From: Beijerinckiaceae bacterium
Lineage (GTDB): Bacteria > Pseudomonadota > Alphaproteobacteria > Rhizobiales > Beijerinckiaceae
NCBI GenBank assembly: GCA_947458675.1
Contig: CANHAW010000013.1
Location: forward strand, 1-14,050
Length of the DNA: 14,050 nt
Reading direction: 5' to 3'
A program made the position numbers and the translations under genes. Below are positions 7,036-14,050 of this stretch, piece after piece. A model generated the notes under the pieces. That model saw nothing but the letters and a program-made list of their open reading frames with translations. It was not told the DNA's origin and did no database searches. Position 1 is the stretch's first letter, and each line of letters begins with the position of its first letter.

Positions 7036-7731
7036 GTGGAAACACGATTGCGCTTTGCCCATGTCGATACATGGGTCTTCGATCTCGACAATACGCTCTA
7101 TCCGCCCTCCAGCGATCTATGGCCGAAGATCGACCAGCGCATCACGCTTTTTATGGCGCATATGTTCGGGCTCGACGGCCTCTCCTCGCGCGCGCTGCAA
7201 AAATATTATTATCAGCGCTATGGCACGACTTTGCGCGGGCTGATGGAAGAGCATGCCATTTCGTCAGATGAATTTCTGCAATTCGTGCATGATATCGATC
7301 GCTCCTCGCTCGTGCCCAACCACACGCTTGCACAGGCCATCACGCAGCTTCCCGGCCGCAAGCTGATCCTCACCAATGGCTCGCGCGAACATGCCCTGCG
7401 CACGGCCGAGCGGCTTGGCATCCATGACATGTTCGAAGACATATTCGACATTGTCGCCGCCGATCTCGTGCCCAAGCCCGCAGCCGAAACCTATCAACGC
7501 TTCTTCGACCGGCATGCGGTCGATCCTGCACGCGCCGCCATGTTTGAAGATATTTCGCACAATCTTGCAGTGCCCCACGCGCGCGGCATGGTGACGACAT
7601 TGGTCATTCCCAAACTCGGCGCAGATGATCATCGCGAGCCCTGGGAAATCGCGGGCGCCCATGAGCCCCATGTCGAATTCGTGACCAATGACCTCGAGAG
7701 CTTCCTGACCGGGCTCGGGCGCGAGGCTTGA
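7036..7731 (+). CDS. HAD-superfamily hydrolase, pyrimidine 5'-nucleotidase type
   Basis: This is a cytoplasmic HAD phosphatase of about 231 residues, of the type that bacterial annotation calls pyrimidine 5'-nucleotidase (related to yeast Sdt1). The opening block FAHVDTWVFDLDNTLYPP contains the nucleophile pair Asp16 and Asp18. Motif II is LTNGS (112-116), the conserved lysine lies in PKPAAETY (Lys147), and the acidic motif is FEDISHN (170-176). All catalytic positions are present. Start uncertainty: GTG 7036 has no convincing ribosome site, the frame is open further upstream, and there is no upstream ATG. GTG 7036 is the most reasonable choice, since the family core begins just after it. It follows argB, as is common in alphaproteobacteria. 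The true substrate in this organism is unknown and may be nucleotide damage clean-up. Confidence 0.88.
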   Translation: METRLRFAHVDTWVFDLDNTLYPPSSDLWPKIDQRITLFMAHMFGLDGLSSRALQKYYYQRYGTTLRGLMEEHAISSDEFLQFVHDIDRSSLVPNHTLAQAITQLPGRKLILTNGSREHALRTAERLGIHDMFEDIFDIVAADLVPKPAAETYQRFFDRHAVDPARAAMFEDISHNLAVPHARGMVTTLVIPKLGADDHREPWEIAGAHEPHVEFVTNDLESFLTGLGREA

Positions 7732-7776
7732 CCCTGGGCGATGCTCTTGCCCATTATGGGTGCGCGGGCCAGCCCG

Positions 7777-7782
7777 TATGAT
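7777..7782 (+). promoter_or_regulatory. Candidate -10 box for the mqsR-mqsA-type operon
   Basis: TATGAT differs from the -10 consensus at one base and would start transcription near 7789, giving a short leader that contains the operator. The -35 17 bases upstream (TTATGG) is weak, as expected for a regulated promoter. An alternative TTGACA at 7783-7788 with TATTTA at 7806-7811 would start the transcript inside the toxin gene and is less likely. Confidence 0.4.
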
Positions 7783-7793
7783 TTGACAAAAGC

Positions 7794-7804
7794 ACCTTTA
7801 AGGT
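7794..7804. promoter_or_regulatory. Likely MqsA operator (ACCT-N3-AGGT palindrome)
   Basis: ACCTTTAAGGT has perfect 5-bp arms around one base and lies 9 bases upstream of the toxin start codon. Known E. coli MqsA operators are palindromes with ACCT and AGGT half-sites and a few bases between them. The half-sites and spacing here agree with that. The 3' half (AAGG) also sits where the toxin ribosome site is expected, so binding could hide it. Confidence 0.65.
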
Positions 7805-7813
7805 TTATTTATT

Positions 7814-8119
7814 TTGGACAAGCTCAAACCGTCTCACGATCTTGAGGCGTTCCAGGCGGCTTTTGTCCGCCAGCGGGCGCCCATGACCATCGCGGCCATC
7901 GCCAGTGCTCGAACCTTGGGTTTTGAAAAGCGTGAAGGCGTCATGCGCGTCATCAATGCCCTTCAACACAAGCATTTCGTCAAATCAGTCACCAGTTTCA
8001 ATGATCACAAACAATGGCAAGACGTTTACGTCATCCCTTGGGAAGGCGCCGTCATCTACATCAAATTCACAGAACACACTTTGACCGAATTCATTTTGCT
8101 GTCGTTCAAAAGGAAATAG
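7814..8119 (+). CDS. mqsR: MqsR-family toxin (mRNA interferase)
   Basis: This 101-residue homologue of E. coli MqsR belongs to a RelE-fold ribonuclease family; E. coli MqsR cuts mRNA at GCU. The block FVKSVTSFNDHKQWQDVY (55-72) lines up with FYKSMTTYSDHTIWQDVY of the E. coli protein. The three residues linked to its activity (Lys56, Gln68, Tyr81) correspond to Lys57, Gln69 and Tyr82 here. The end LLSFKRK matches IVSFKEK. The start codon is TTG at 7814: the N-terminus MDKLKPSHDL aligns with MEKRTPHTRL, and the next ATG would remove 23 residues of the fold. AAGG lies 10 bases upstream. A weak TTG start may keep toxin output low. The toxin gene comes first and the antitoxin follows after 3 bases. 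Cleavage specificity is inferred only from the family. Confidence 0.92.
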   Translation: MDKLKPSHDLEAFQAAFVRQRAPMTIAAIASARTLGFEKREGVMRVINALQHKHFVKSVTSFNDHKQWQDVYVIPWEGAVIYIKFTEHTLTEFILLSFKRK

Positions 8120-8122
8120 GCC

Positions 8123-8548
8123 ATGCGCGATGACGTTCAATTTCCTTTTGGCAAGACCATGATTCATCCCGAAACAGGCGCACTTCTCACCCGCAGCAGC
8201 CGGATGGAAACCATCGAATATATGGGCCTGAAGAAGGAATTCGAAGCCACAGGGTTTTTCCCAAACGACGGCGGCGATGGCGTCATCATGGGTGATGATC
8301 ATGATGCCTTTGAGAAAGCATTCGCTGAACTGAAGGCCGAATATGCCGCCAATATGCGCGTGCTCGCCAAGGATATGCGCCGCAAGGCCCGCCTCACCCA
8401 GAAAGAGGCGAGCCAATTGCTCACCGGATCGCCCAATTCCTTCTCCAAATATGAGCGGGGCGAGGCGCTGCCCAGCTGGCCCACCGCCCTGTTGATGAAA
8501 TTGATCGCAGAAGACCCTGCACTCATCGAAAAGATCCGCCGCGGGTGA
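8123..8548 (+). CDS. mqsA: MqsA-family antitoxin without cysteines
   Basis: This is the 141-residue partner of the preceding toxin. The C-terminal HTH region (about 78-139) matches E. coli MqsA closely: LTQKEASQLLTGSPNSFSKYERG against LTQKEASEIFGGGVNAFSRYEKG, and DPALIEKIR near the end. The DNA-contact asparagine is kept (Asn105), and the arginine is replaced by Lys109. In E. coli the N-terminal half is a zinc module held by two CxxC pairs. Here there is no cysteine anywhere in the protein. The equivalent region reads HPETGALLTR (15-24), with a second loop around GFFPNDGGDGV (44-54). It therefore must bind the toxin through a zinc-free version. Start ATG 8123 has AGGA inside the toxin's last codons. 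A terminator follows 22 bases after the stop. Confidence 0.88.
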   Translation: MRDDVQFPFGKTMIHPETGALLTRSSRMETIEYMGLKKEFEATGFFPNDGGDGVIMGDDHDAFEKAFAELKAEYAANMRVLAKDMRRKARLTQKEASQLLTGSPNSFSKYERGEALPSWPTALLMKLIAEDPALIEKIRRG

Positions 8549-8570
8549 CAGGCCGCCGTCCGCTTGCTAG

Positions 8571-8599
8571 ACAGCGGCACGATAAAACCGCTGTTTTTT
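8571..8599 (+). terminator. Intrinsic terminator after the mqsRA-type operon, inside the dapD leader
   Basis: ACAGCGG (8571-8577) pairs perfectly with CCGCTGT (8588-8594) around a 10-base loop, and the stem runs into six T residues (8594-8599). This is a classic rho-independent terminator. It ends only 28 bases before the dapD start, so it also lies in the 5' region of dapD. Confidence 0.82.
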
Positions 8600-8627
8600 G
8601 GCGGGAACCGCTTGAAGAGGACGTTCC

Positions 8628-9485
8628 ATGTCGACTGCCGATCTCGCCAAGACCATCGAAGCCGCTTTCGAGGACCGCAACAACGTCAACGCCCAGACCA
8701 AGGGTGCTGTGCGCGATGCGGTGAACGAGGCTTTGAACCTGCTCGACACGGGCAAGGCCCGCGTCGCGGAGAAGATCGCCGGAAAGACCGGCCCGGAAAG
8801 CTGGGTCGTGCACCAATGGCTCAAGAAGGCCGTTCTGCTCTCCTTCCGCCTGAACGATATGGCGCCGATCTCGGGCGGCCCCGGCGGCGCCTTCTGGTGG
8901 GACAAAGTGCCCTCCAAATTCGATGGCTGGGGCGCCGCTGAGCATGCTGCAGCCGGCTTCCGCTCCGTGCCCAATTGCATCGTGCGCCGCTCGGCCTATA
9001 TCGCGCCGGGCGTGGTGCTGTTGCCCTCCTTCGTCAATCTCGGCGCTTATGTCGGCGAGGGCACGATGGTCGATACCTGGGCGACTGTGGGCTCCTGCGC
9101 GCAGATCGGCAAGAATGTGCATCTGTCGGGCGGCGTGGGCATTGGCGGCGTGCTGGAGCCCCTCCAGGCCAATCCGACGATCATTGAAGACAATTGCTTC
9201 ATCGGTGCGCGCTCGGAAGTCGTCGAGGGCGTTGTCGTCGGCGAAGGTGCGGTGCTGGCCATGGGCGTCTTCATCGGCGCCTCCACCAAGATCATCGACC
9301 GCGCGACGGGTCAGGTGCATGTCGGCTATGTGCCGCCCTATTCGGTTGTCGTCTCCGGCAATCTGCCCGGCAAGCCGCTGCCCGATGGCACGCCCGGCCC
9401 CTCGCTCTATTGCGCCGTGATCGTGAAAACGGTCGATGCGCAAACGCGCTCCAAGACCGGCATCAACGAACTTTTGAGGGATTGA
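8628..9485 (+). CDS. dapD: 2,3,4,5-tetrahydropyridine-2,6-dicarboxylate N-succinyltransferase
   Basis: DapD transfers succinyl from succinyl-CoA to tetrahydrodipicolinate in the diaminopimelate/lysine pathway, which also feeds peptidoglycan. The product has 285 residues, a normal length. An N-terminal helical domain (1-100) is followed by a left-handed beta-helix of hexapeptide repeats from about residue 115 to 245. Included there is [20 protein letters not shown] (145-164), then [20 protein letters not shown] and [18 protein letters not shown] 8628 follows GAAGAGG about 8 bases upstream. The stop overlaps the next start as TGATG. A strong intrinsic terminator ends 28 bases before the start codon. 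Expression therefore needs a promoter overlapping that terminator, read-through, or an internal promoter in the antitoxin gene. TAGACA at 8568-8573 resembles a -35 box, but no good -10 follows. Confidence 0.97.
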   Translation: MSTADLAKTIEAAFEDRNNVNAQTKGAVRDAVNEALNLLDTGKARVAEKIAGKTGPESWVVHQWLKKAVLLSFRLNDMAPISGGPGGAFWWDKVPSKFDGWGAAEHAAAGFRSVPNCIVRRSAYIAPGVVLLPSFVNLGAYVGEGTMVDTWATVGSCAQIGKNVHLSGGVGIGGVLEPLQANPTIIEDNCFIGARSEVVEGVVVGEGAVLAMGVFIGASTKIIDRATGQVHVGYVPPYSVVVSGNLPGKPLPDGTPGPSLYCAVIVKTVDAQTRSKTGINELLRD

Positions 9486-9967
9486 TGGCTGCGATCCTAT
9501 CCAGCGACGGTTTCCGCTTCCTGTTCCGCACGGACAAGGGCACGGTCTCGCGCGATGTCTGGTGGTTCGGCACGACGCTGATCAGCACGGTCGTTCTGTC
9601 TTTCCAGATCGTCTGGCTGCTGGTCTCCCCCCATGCGACGAGCGATCTGTCGCAGCGCGGCCTCTTCGATGCGGCGGCGCTGGGCGTCTACTCATTCCTG
9701 ATCGTCTATGCTTTCGTCGCCTTTCTGAGCGGCGTGTGCTGGTACAATCTCTCAGCCAAGAGATTTCGCGATCGTGGACTGGCGCCTTCTTTTGCCGGCC
9801 TGCCGATGGTGCTGGCCCTGCTGGCGGGCGCCGCGCATTGGCTGGCACCGCGAATGCCTGAAATGGTTCCTCCTTTCGTTCCCTACACGCTCGACATAGC
9901 ATTGGTTCTTGTGATCCTCTGGTGTGTCTTCGAACTGGGGCTGCGGCCTGCTGCAAAGGTGTCATGA
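9485..9967 (+). CDS. DUF805-like inner-membrane protein between dapD and dapE
   Basis: This is a 160-residue polytopic membrane protein with four hydrophobic stretches at about 26-48, 61-84, 104-121 and 134-152. Between the second and third is the charged block [17 protein letters not shown] (86-102), which resembles the conserved KR-x-(H/R)DRG signature of DUF805 proteins. The function of DUF805 is unknown. Start ATG 9485 overlaps the dapD stop (TGATG), and its own stop overlaps the dapE start (ATGA). The three genes are therefore almost certainly co-transcribed and translationally coupled. That context suggests a link to lysine/diaminopimelate metabolism or its transport, but this is inference from position only. 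Confidence 0.8.
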   Translation: MAAILSSDGFRFLFRTDKGTVSRDVWWFGTTLISTVVLSFQIVWLLVSPHATSDLSQRGLFDAAALGVYSFLIVYAFVAFLSGVCWYNLSAKRFRDRGLAPSFAGLPMVLALLAGAAHWLAPRMPEMVPPFVPYTLDIALVLVILWCVFELGLRPAAKVS

Positions 9968-11112
9968 CGAGCGCGCTCGACATTGCCCGCGATTTGATCC
10001 GCTGCGCATCAGTGACGCCGCGCGATGAAGGCGCGCTCGATGTTGTGGCGCGCCATTTGTCGGCTGCGGGCTTTCATGTGGAGCGCGTGCGCTTCACCGA
10101 GCCCGGTACACCCGATATCGACAATCTCTATGCACGCATCGGCACAGGCTCGCCCTGCCTGATGTTTGCCGGCCATACGGATGTCGTGCCGCCGGGCGAT
10201 GCGGCGCAATGGCGCTTTCCACCCTTTGCAGCGGAAGTTGCTGAGGGCCAGCTCTGGGGCCGCGGTGCGGTCGATATGAAGGGCGGACTTGCCGCCTGCA
10301 TGGCAGCGGCCATTGCTCATGTGCGCGAATATGGCGTGAGCCGGGGCGCGATTGCTTTTCTCATCACCGGCGATGAAGAAGGCCCTGCCGTCAATGGAAC
10401 GGTGAAATTGCTCGAATGGGCAAAAGCGCGCGGCGAAATTTTCGATCATTGCATTCTGGGTGAGCCCACCAATCCGGATGCGCTGGGCGACATGATCAAG
10501 ATCGGCCGTCGTGGCTCGCTGACCGGACGCCTGAGCGTGCATGGCAAGCAGGGCCATGTCGGCTATCCGCATCTGGCCGACAATCCGATTCCGCGCATGG
10601 TCAATATTCTTGCTGCTCTGAAAGCAGCGCCGCTCGACAATGGCACGCAGCATTTCGATGCCAGCAATCTTGAAGTGACGAGCGTCGATGTCGGAAATCC
10701 TGCGACCAATGTCATTCCCGCCACGGCGCGCGCCGTGTTCAACATTCGCTTCAACGATCGCTGGACGCCAGACAGCCTGCGCGCAGAAATCGAACAGCGT
10801 GTGAAAGCAGCCGAACCGCAGGCGCGCATCGACCTGACATTCGATCCGACCAATGCCGTCGCTTTTCTCACCTCGCCCGGCCCCTTTGTCGATCTTGTTG
10901 CAAAAGCAATCGAACGGGAGACGGGCCGCACACCGGCGCTGTCAACGACAGGCGGCACATCGGATGCGCGATTCATCCAGGCCTATTGTCCGGTGATCGA
11001 ATTTGGCCTCGTCGGCCAGACGATGCATGCCGTGGATGAGCGTTGCCCGGTCGATGAGCTGGAGGCGCTCGCCCGCATCTACCGTCGCGCGCTCGAAGCC
11101 TATTTCGGCTGA
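9964..11112 (+). CDS. dapE: Succinyl-diaminopimelate desuccinylase
   Basis: DapE is an M20-family dizinc hydrolase that removes succinate from N-succinyl-LL-diaminopimelate, giving LL-DAP for lysine and cell wall. In 382 residues the metal and catalytic positions are all present: His71 in [11 protein letters not shown], Asp104 in [10 protein letters not shown], Glu138 and Glu139 in TGDEEGP, Glu167 in GEPTN, and His355 in GQTMHAVDE. The dimerisation domain in the middle has [15 protein letters not shown] (194-208). [12 protein letters not shown] (328-339) is also typical. An upstream ATG at 9922 is in frame, but ATG 9964 overlaps the DUF805 stop (ATGA) and starts at the family N-terminus. Convergent with truA, with 39 bases between stop codons and no clear terminator there. 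Confidence 0.97.
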   Translation: MTSALDIARDLIRCASVTPRDEGALDVVARHLSAAGFHVERVRFTEPGTPDIDNLYARIGTGSPCLMFAGHTDVVPPGDAAQWRFPPFAAEVAEGQLWGRGAVDMKGGLAACMAAAIAHVREYGVSRGAIAFLITGDEEGPAVNGTVKLLEWAKARGEIFDHCILGEPTNPDALGDMIKIGRRGSLTGRLSVHGKQGHVGYPHLADNPIPRMVNILAALKAAPLDNGTQHFDASNLEVTSVDVGNPATNVIPATARAVFNIRFNDRWTPDSLRAEIEQRVKAAEPQARIDLTFDPTNAVAFLTSPGPFVDLVAKAIERETGRTPALSTTGGTSDARFIQAYCPVIEFGLVGQTMHAVDERCPVDELEALARIYRRALEAYFG

Positions 11113-11151
11113 GCACCGCGGGGAGCGTCATGGGCCTGTGTGGCTCGTGAT

Positions 11152-11889
11152 CTAATAATCAACGCCGATGAGATAAAGGCCGCCGGCCGGCGCAACCATG
11201 CCGCAGCGTGTGCGGTCTTTTGATTCCAGAGCCTCGCGCAAATCGCGCGCGCGCCATTTGCCTGACCCCACATGTTCGATCGAGCCGACCATGGAGCGCA
11301 CCTGACGGTGCAGGAAGGAGCGCGCCGATGTGTAAATATGGATTTCCTCGCCAACGCGCGTGACATCCAGTCGCTCGAGCGTGCGCACCGGGCTTTCCGC
11401 CTGGCAATCGGAATCGCGAAAGGTCGAGAAATCGAATTTGCCGACCATTTGCTGGGCCGCCTCATGCATGGCTTGCGCATCGAGCGGGCGCTTGACCAGC
11501 CAGGCGCGGCCCGCATCTATGGTGAGCGGCGCGCGACGATTGACGATGCGATAGAGATAATGCCGCCGCACGGCTGAAAAACGTGCATCGAAATCCTCGC
11601 TCACAAGGGATGCTGCGCGAATGGCAACAAGATGCGGGCGCATATGTGCATTGACCGCATCGCGCAATTTATCCGGTCGCCATTCCTTCACAAGATTGAC
11701 ATGGGCAACTTGTGCGGTGGCATGAACGCCCGTGTCGGTTCGGCCGGCCCCGCGGATCGTTGCTTTCTCGCCATCGATTGCGGTGAGTGCATCTTCGATG
11801 ACCTGCTGCACGGCCAGACCATTTTCCTGCCGCTGCCAGCCACAAAATTGCGTGCCGTCATATTCGATATCGAGGCGGTAGCGCTGCAT
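11152..11889 (-). CDS. truA: tRNA pseudouridine(38-40) synthase
   Basis: TruA converts uridines at positions 38, 39 and 40 in the anticodon arm of tRNAs to pseudouridine. The product has 245 residues, a usual length. The N-terminus [17 protein letters not shown] (5-21) and the catalytic motif [12 protein letters not shown] (49-60, nucleophile Asp52) are clear. Later family blocks are RHYLYRI and FSTFRDSDC, with [25 protein letters not shown] near the end. The start is taken as ATG 11889, which overlaps the fmt stop as TGATG. A GTG one codon earlier is an alternative. Last gene of the def-fmt-truA set. Confidence 0.96.
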   Translation of the reverse strand: MQRYRLDIEYDGTQFCGWQRQENGLAVQQVIEDALTAIDGEKATIRGAGRTDTGVHATAQVAHVNLVKEWRPDKLRDAVNAHMRPHLVAIRAASLVSEDFDARFSAVRRHYLYRIVNRRAPLTIDAGRAWLVKRPLDAQAMHEAAQQMVGKFDFSTFRDSDCQAESPVRTLERLDVTRVGEEIHIYTSARSFLHRQVRSMVGSIEHVGSGKWRARDLREALESKDRTRCGMVAPAGGLYLIGVDY

Positions 11890-12824
11890 CACTCAGCCGC
11901 CGGGAGGACAAAGCCCTTGGCAAGGCGCGCGCCGCGCAAAAATTCATCCGCTTTCATCGGCGCTTTGCCCGCGCGCTGAATGTCGAGCACTTGCAGCGCG
12001 CCCTCGCCGCAGGCAATGGTGAGCGCATCGTCAATCATCGTTCCGGGCGCGCCCTTGCCATCGACAATGCGCGAACGCAGCACTTTGATGCGCTCTCGCC
12101 CTTTGCCGAGATCGACTTCGAAGAAAGCGCCGGGGAAAGGCGAGAGCCCACGCACATGATCGTGCAGACTTTTGGCATCGCGCGTCCAGTCGATACGCGC
12201 TTCGGCCTTTTCGATCTTGTGGGCGTAAGTCACGCCCTCTTCCGATTGCGGCTTGAATTGCAGCGAGTCGCGCGACAAAGCGGCCAGCGCGCGCACCATC
12301 AGATCGGCGCCAATGCTGCACAGACGATCATGCAATTCGCCGGCATTCATCTCCGGAGAAATGGTCACACGCTCGGCCATGCCGACGGGGCCTGTATCGA
12401 GCCCCTCTTCCATGCGCATGACCATGACGCCGCTCTGCGCATCGCCCGCCATAATGGCGCGCTGAATGGGCGCAGCCCCTCGCCAGCGCGGCAGCAGCGA
12501 GGCATGAAGATTGAGACAGCCCAGAGCCGGCGCATCGAGCACGGCTTTCGGCAGGATCAGCCCATAGGCGACGACAACGGCAACATCGGCCTCATGGGCG
12601 GCAAAACGCGCGATCTCTTCTTCGCTGCGCAGGCTTTTCGGCGTGAAAACCGGAATGCCGAATTTTTCTGCGAGTGCATGAACAGGCGATGGTTTCAGAT
12701 CCATGCCACGCCCGGCAGGCTTTGGCGCGCGCGTATAGACCGCGACAATCTCGTGGCCCTGTCCCAAAATCTCCGTCATCACGGGAACGGCGAAATCGGG
12801 CGTGCCCATGAAAACAATCCGCAT
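11889..12824 (-). CDS. fmt: Methionyl-tRNA formyltransferase
   Basis: Fmt formylates Met-tRNAfMet with 10-formyl-THF for translation initiation. The product has 311 residues, the usual length. The Rossmann-type N-domain begins [15 protein letters not shown]. The active-site block is [20 protein letters not shown], with Asn105 and His107, and the aspartate is Asp143 in EEGLDTGP. The C-terminal OB-like domain has [19 protein letters not shown]. The frame is open upstream to 12953, but ATG 12824 gives the family N-terminus and lies 8 bases after the def stop. It overlaps truA downstream. def-fmt pairing is very widely conserved and functionally direct. Confidence 0.97.
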   Translation of the reverse strand: MRIVFMGTPDFAVPVMTEILGQGHEIVAVYTRAPKPAGRGMDLKPSPVHALAEKFGIPVFTPKSLRSEEEIARFAAHEADVAVVVAYGLILPKAVLDAPALGCLNLHASLLPRWRGAAPIQRAIMAGDAQSGVMVMRMEEGLDTGPVGMAERVTISPEMNAGELHDRLCSIGADLMVRALAALSRDSLQFKPQSEEGVTYAHKIEKAEARIDWTRDAKSLHDHVRGLSPFPGAFFEVDLGKGRERIKVLRSRIVDGKGAPGTMIDDALTIACGEGALQVLDIQRAGKAPMKADEFLRGARLAKGFVLPAAE

Positions 12825-12832
12825 GGGATGCC

Positions 12833-13348
12833 TCAATCCTCGCGCTGGCGCGCGGCCTTGGCAAATTTCTTCACCACGCGCTCGCGCTTCAGGCGCGAAA
12901 GATAATCGATGAAGAGCACGCCATTGAGATGGTCGATCTCGTGCTGGACGCAAGTGGCGAGCAATCCGTCGGCCTCAAGCTCCTGTACTTTGTTGTCACG
13001 GTCGAGATAGCGCACGCGCACCTGTTTGGGCCGCTCCACATCTTCATAATATTCAGGAATGGACAGACAGCCCTCCTGATAGACATTCTTGTCCTCGGAA
13101 GACCAGACGATCTCTGGATTGGCGAGGCAGAGCGGCTGCTTCGGCTCGTCTTCGCGCGCCACATCCATGACGAGCACGCGCTTGGCCACTGCAACCTGAA
13201 TGGCGGCAAGGCCGATGCCGGGCGCTTCATACATTGTGTCGAGCATGTCATCCATGAGCTTGCGCACGGCCGCATCGACCGCCCCCACAGGCTCGGAGAC
13301 AAGCCTCAGGCGCGGATCGGGCAATTCAATGATCGGCAATATGGCCAT
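12833..13348 (-). CDS. def: Peptide deformylase
   Basis: Def is a metal (Fe2+/Zn2+) hydrolase that removes the N-formyl group from nascent proteins. The product has 171 residues. All three family motifs are present: GIGLAAIQV (45-53, with Ile where many have Pro, common in alphaproteobacteria), QEGCLSIPE (91-99, metal Cys94) and QHEIDH (135-140, metal His136 and His140, catalytic Glu137). The frame is open far upstream to 13975, but ATG 13348 starts the conserved [15 protein letters not shown]. The ribosome site is weak (AAAAGG about 14 bases upstream). First gene of def-fmt-truA, divergent from rmuC. Confidence 0.97.
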   Translation of the reverse strand: MAILPIIELPDPRLRLVSEPVGAVDAAVRKLMDDMLDTMYEAPGIGLAAIQVAVAKRVLVMDVAREDEPKQPLCLANPEIVWSSEDKNVYQEGCLSIPEYYEDVERPKQVRVRYLDRDNKVQELEADGLLATCVQHEIDHLNGVLFIDYLSRLKRERVVKKFAKAARQRED

Positions 13349-13375
13349 GGATGATGCTCGGACCTTTTGATGGAT

Positions 13376-13411
13376 GCTTATCCGGCAGGAGATAAGCGCC
13401 GGCCCTGCCGG
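13376..13411. repeat. Overlapping inverted repeats between def and rmuC
   Basis: GCTTATC (13376-13382) with GATAAGC (13391-13397), and CCGGCAGG (13382-13389) with CCTGCCGG (13404-13411), are two perfect inverted repeats that share sequence, so only one hairpin could form at a time. They overlap the putative def promoter and leader. Regulator site or chance structure; no T-run. Confidence 0.4.
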
Positions 13412-13417
13412 GGTCAA
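13389..13417 (-). promoter_or_regulatory. Candidate promoter for def-fmt-truA
   Basis: Read on the minus strand, TTGACC (13412-13417) is followed after 17 bases by TATCTC (13389-13394). The -35 is good and the -10 is moderate. It would start the transcript about 35 bases before the def ATG. Its spacer contains one arm pair of the inverted repeats described here. Confidence 0.35.
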
Positions 13418-13478
13418 TCGATCTGCGCTGTTCATCTTTCGTTCGCCCTGCGGCGCGAATCGCGCTAGGCTTGCGCCT

Positions 13479-14050
13479 ATGGATCTCACTCTTCTTCTCC
13501 TCGGGCTCGCCTTTGCGGGCGTGACGCTGGCCATTGTGCTCCTCATCACGCGGGCGCAGGGCCGGGCGCAGCTGTCGCAGGATGTGGCAACGGCGACGGC
13601 GGCCGAGCGCCAGCGCGAACTCGACGATAAAGTGGCCGAACTCAACCGGATCAATTCAGAGCTGGCCGGCCGCATGGGCGCGCTGCAGCAGCAGCTGAAT
13701 GAGCGCCATTCGGAACTCACCCGCACACTTGCCGAGCGGCTCGACAGCGTCAGCCAGCGCGTCGGCCAAGGGCTTGAGGCCACAGGCAACAGGACGGATG
13801 AAAAACTCGCCCAGCTTGGCGAACGCCTTGCCGTGATCGATGCTGCACAGGCGAAAATTTCCGGCCTGACGCAGGAAGTGGTTTCGCTGAAAGACATTCT
13901 CGCCAACAAGCAAAGCCGCGGCGCTTTCGGCCAGGGCCGGATGGAAGCCATTATTCGCGACGGCATGCCCCCCAATGCCTATGAATTCCAGGCAACGCTT
14001 TCAAATGGCAAAAGACCCGATTGCATCATTCGCCTGCCCGGCGACCCGCG
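13479..14050 (+). CDS. rmuC: DNA recombination protein RmuC (3' end outside window)
   Basis: RmuC-family proteins have a predicted nuclease fold (PD-(D/E)xK-like) and in E. coli limit recombination between inverted repeats. About 190 N-terminal residues are visible. A membrane anchor (about 3-23, [21 protein letters not shown]) is followed by a long helical, coiled-coil region rich in Gln, Glu, Arg and Leu (about 25-135). The start of the conserved domain then appears: [20 protein letters not shown] and [20 protein letters not shown]. Start ATG 13479 places the membrane anchor at the N-terminus. No strong ribosome site is seen. It is divergent from def. Confidence 0.93.
   Translation, partial: MDLTLLLLGLAFAGVTLAIVLLITRAQGRAQLSQDVATATAAERQRELDDKVAELNRINSELAGRMGALQQQLNERHSELTRTLAERLDSVSQRVGQGLEATGNRTDEKLAQLGERLAVIDAAQAKISGLTQEVVSLKDILANKQSRGAFGQGRMEAIIRDGMPPNAYEFQATLSNGKRPDCIIRLPGDP

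Noticed and set aside
7783..7811. TTGACA plus TATTTA with a 17-base spacer as the mqsR promoter
   Set aside because: The -35 is perfect, but transcription would begin within the toxin coding sequence. The TTG start is supported by alignment with E. coli MqsR, so the upstream TATGAT is preferred.
8523..9443. A 306-residue minus-strand open frame opposite dapD
   Set aside because: It is an antisense shadow rich in Arg, His, Gly and Asp, while dapD is unambiguous.
11113..11151. Shared terminator between convergent dapE and truA
   Set aside because: No convincing stem with a T-run could be found in these 39 bases.
11991..12905. A 304-residue plus-strand open frame opposite fmt
   Set aside because: It is a shadow of fmt with no family signal. 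fmt has all catalytic motifs.

Overview
The window reads as a chromosomal housekeeping region of a GC-rich alphaproteobacterium. The gene order rpmH-rnpA-yidC-engB-argB, then a HAD nucleotidase, dapD-DUF805-dapE, and divergent truA/fmt/def and rmuC is, from general knowledge, the arrangement usual in Hyphomicrobiales (Rhizobiales). The presence of hisZ, a def with GIGLAAIQV, and protein similarity by eye agree with that. A finer placement (for example Beijerinckiaceae or Methylocystaceae) would be a guess. No IS element, tRNA, rRNA or CRISPR array was seen.

Layout. 1-1085 (minus): hisZ, cut by the left edge. 1179-1706 (minus): a small cupin protein. 1707-2013: a gene-free divergent region with a good sigma70-type promoter for rpmH and a 14-bp palindrome. 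2014-5271 (plus): rpmH (GTG start), rnpA, yidC and engB, which together cover a ribosomal protein, the RNase P protein, membrane insertion and ribosome assembly. 5275-5957 (minus): a HigB/HigA-type toxin-antitoxin (TA) pair between engB and argB, pointing against the operon. 6104-7731 (plus): argB and a pyrimidine 5'-nucleotidase-like HAD protein. 7794-8599 (plus): a second, unrelated TA pair of the MqsR/MqsA type, with its own palindromic operator and an intrinsic terminator. 8628-11112 (plus): dapD, a DUF805 membrane protein and dapE, with stop/start overlaps at both junctions. 11152-13348 (minus): def-fmt-truA, reading in that order on the minus strand. 13479-14050 (plus): rmuC, cut by the right edge.

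How the genes work together. dapD and dapE are the succinylase-branch steps to diaminopimelate and lysine. def and fmt remove and add the formyl group at translation starts. argB is the second step of arginine synthesis. The housekeeping genes look intact and ordinary.

The most notable content is the pair of TA modules set into two different junctions of an otherwise conserved block. The MqsA-like antitoxin has no cysteine at all, so it cannot have the zinc-binding N-terminal module of E. coli MqsA. It nevertheless keeps the C-terminal HTH, and its operon has an ACCT-N3-AGGT palindrome like the E. coli MqsA operator. I found no clear evidence of a wholly new multi-gene system here.
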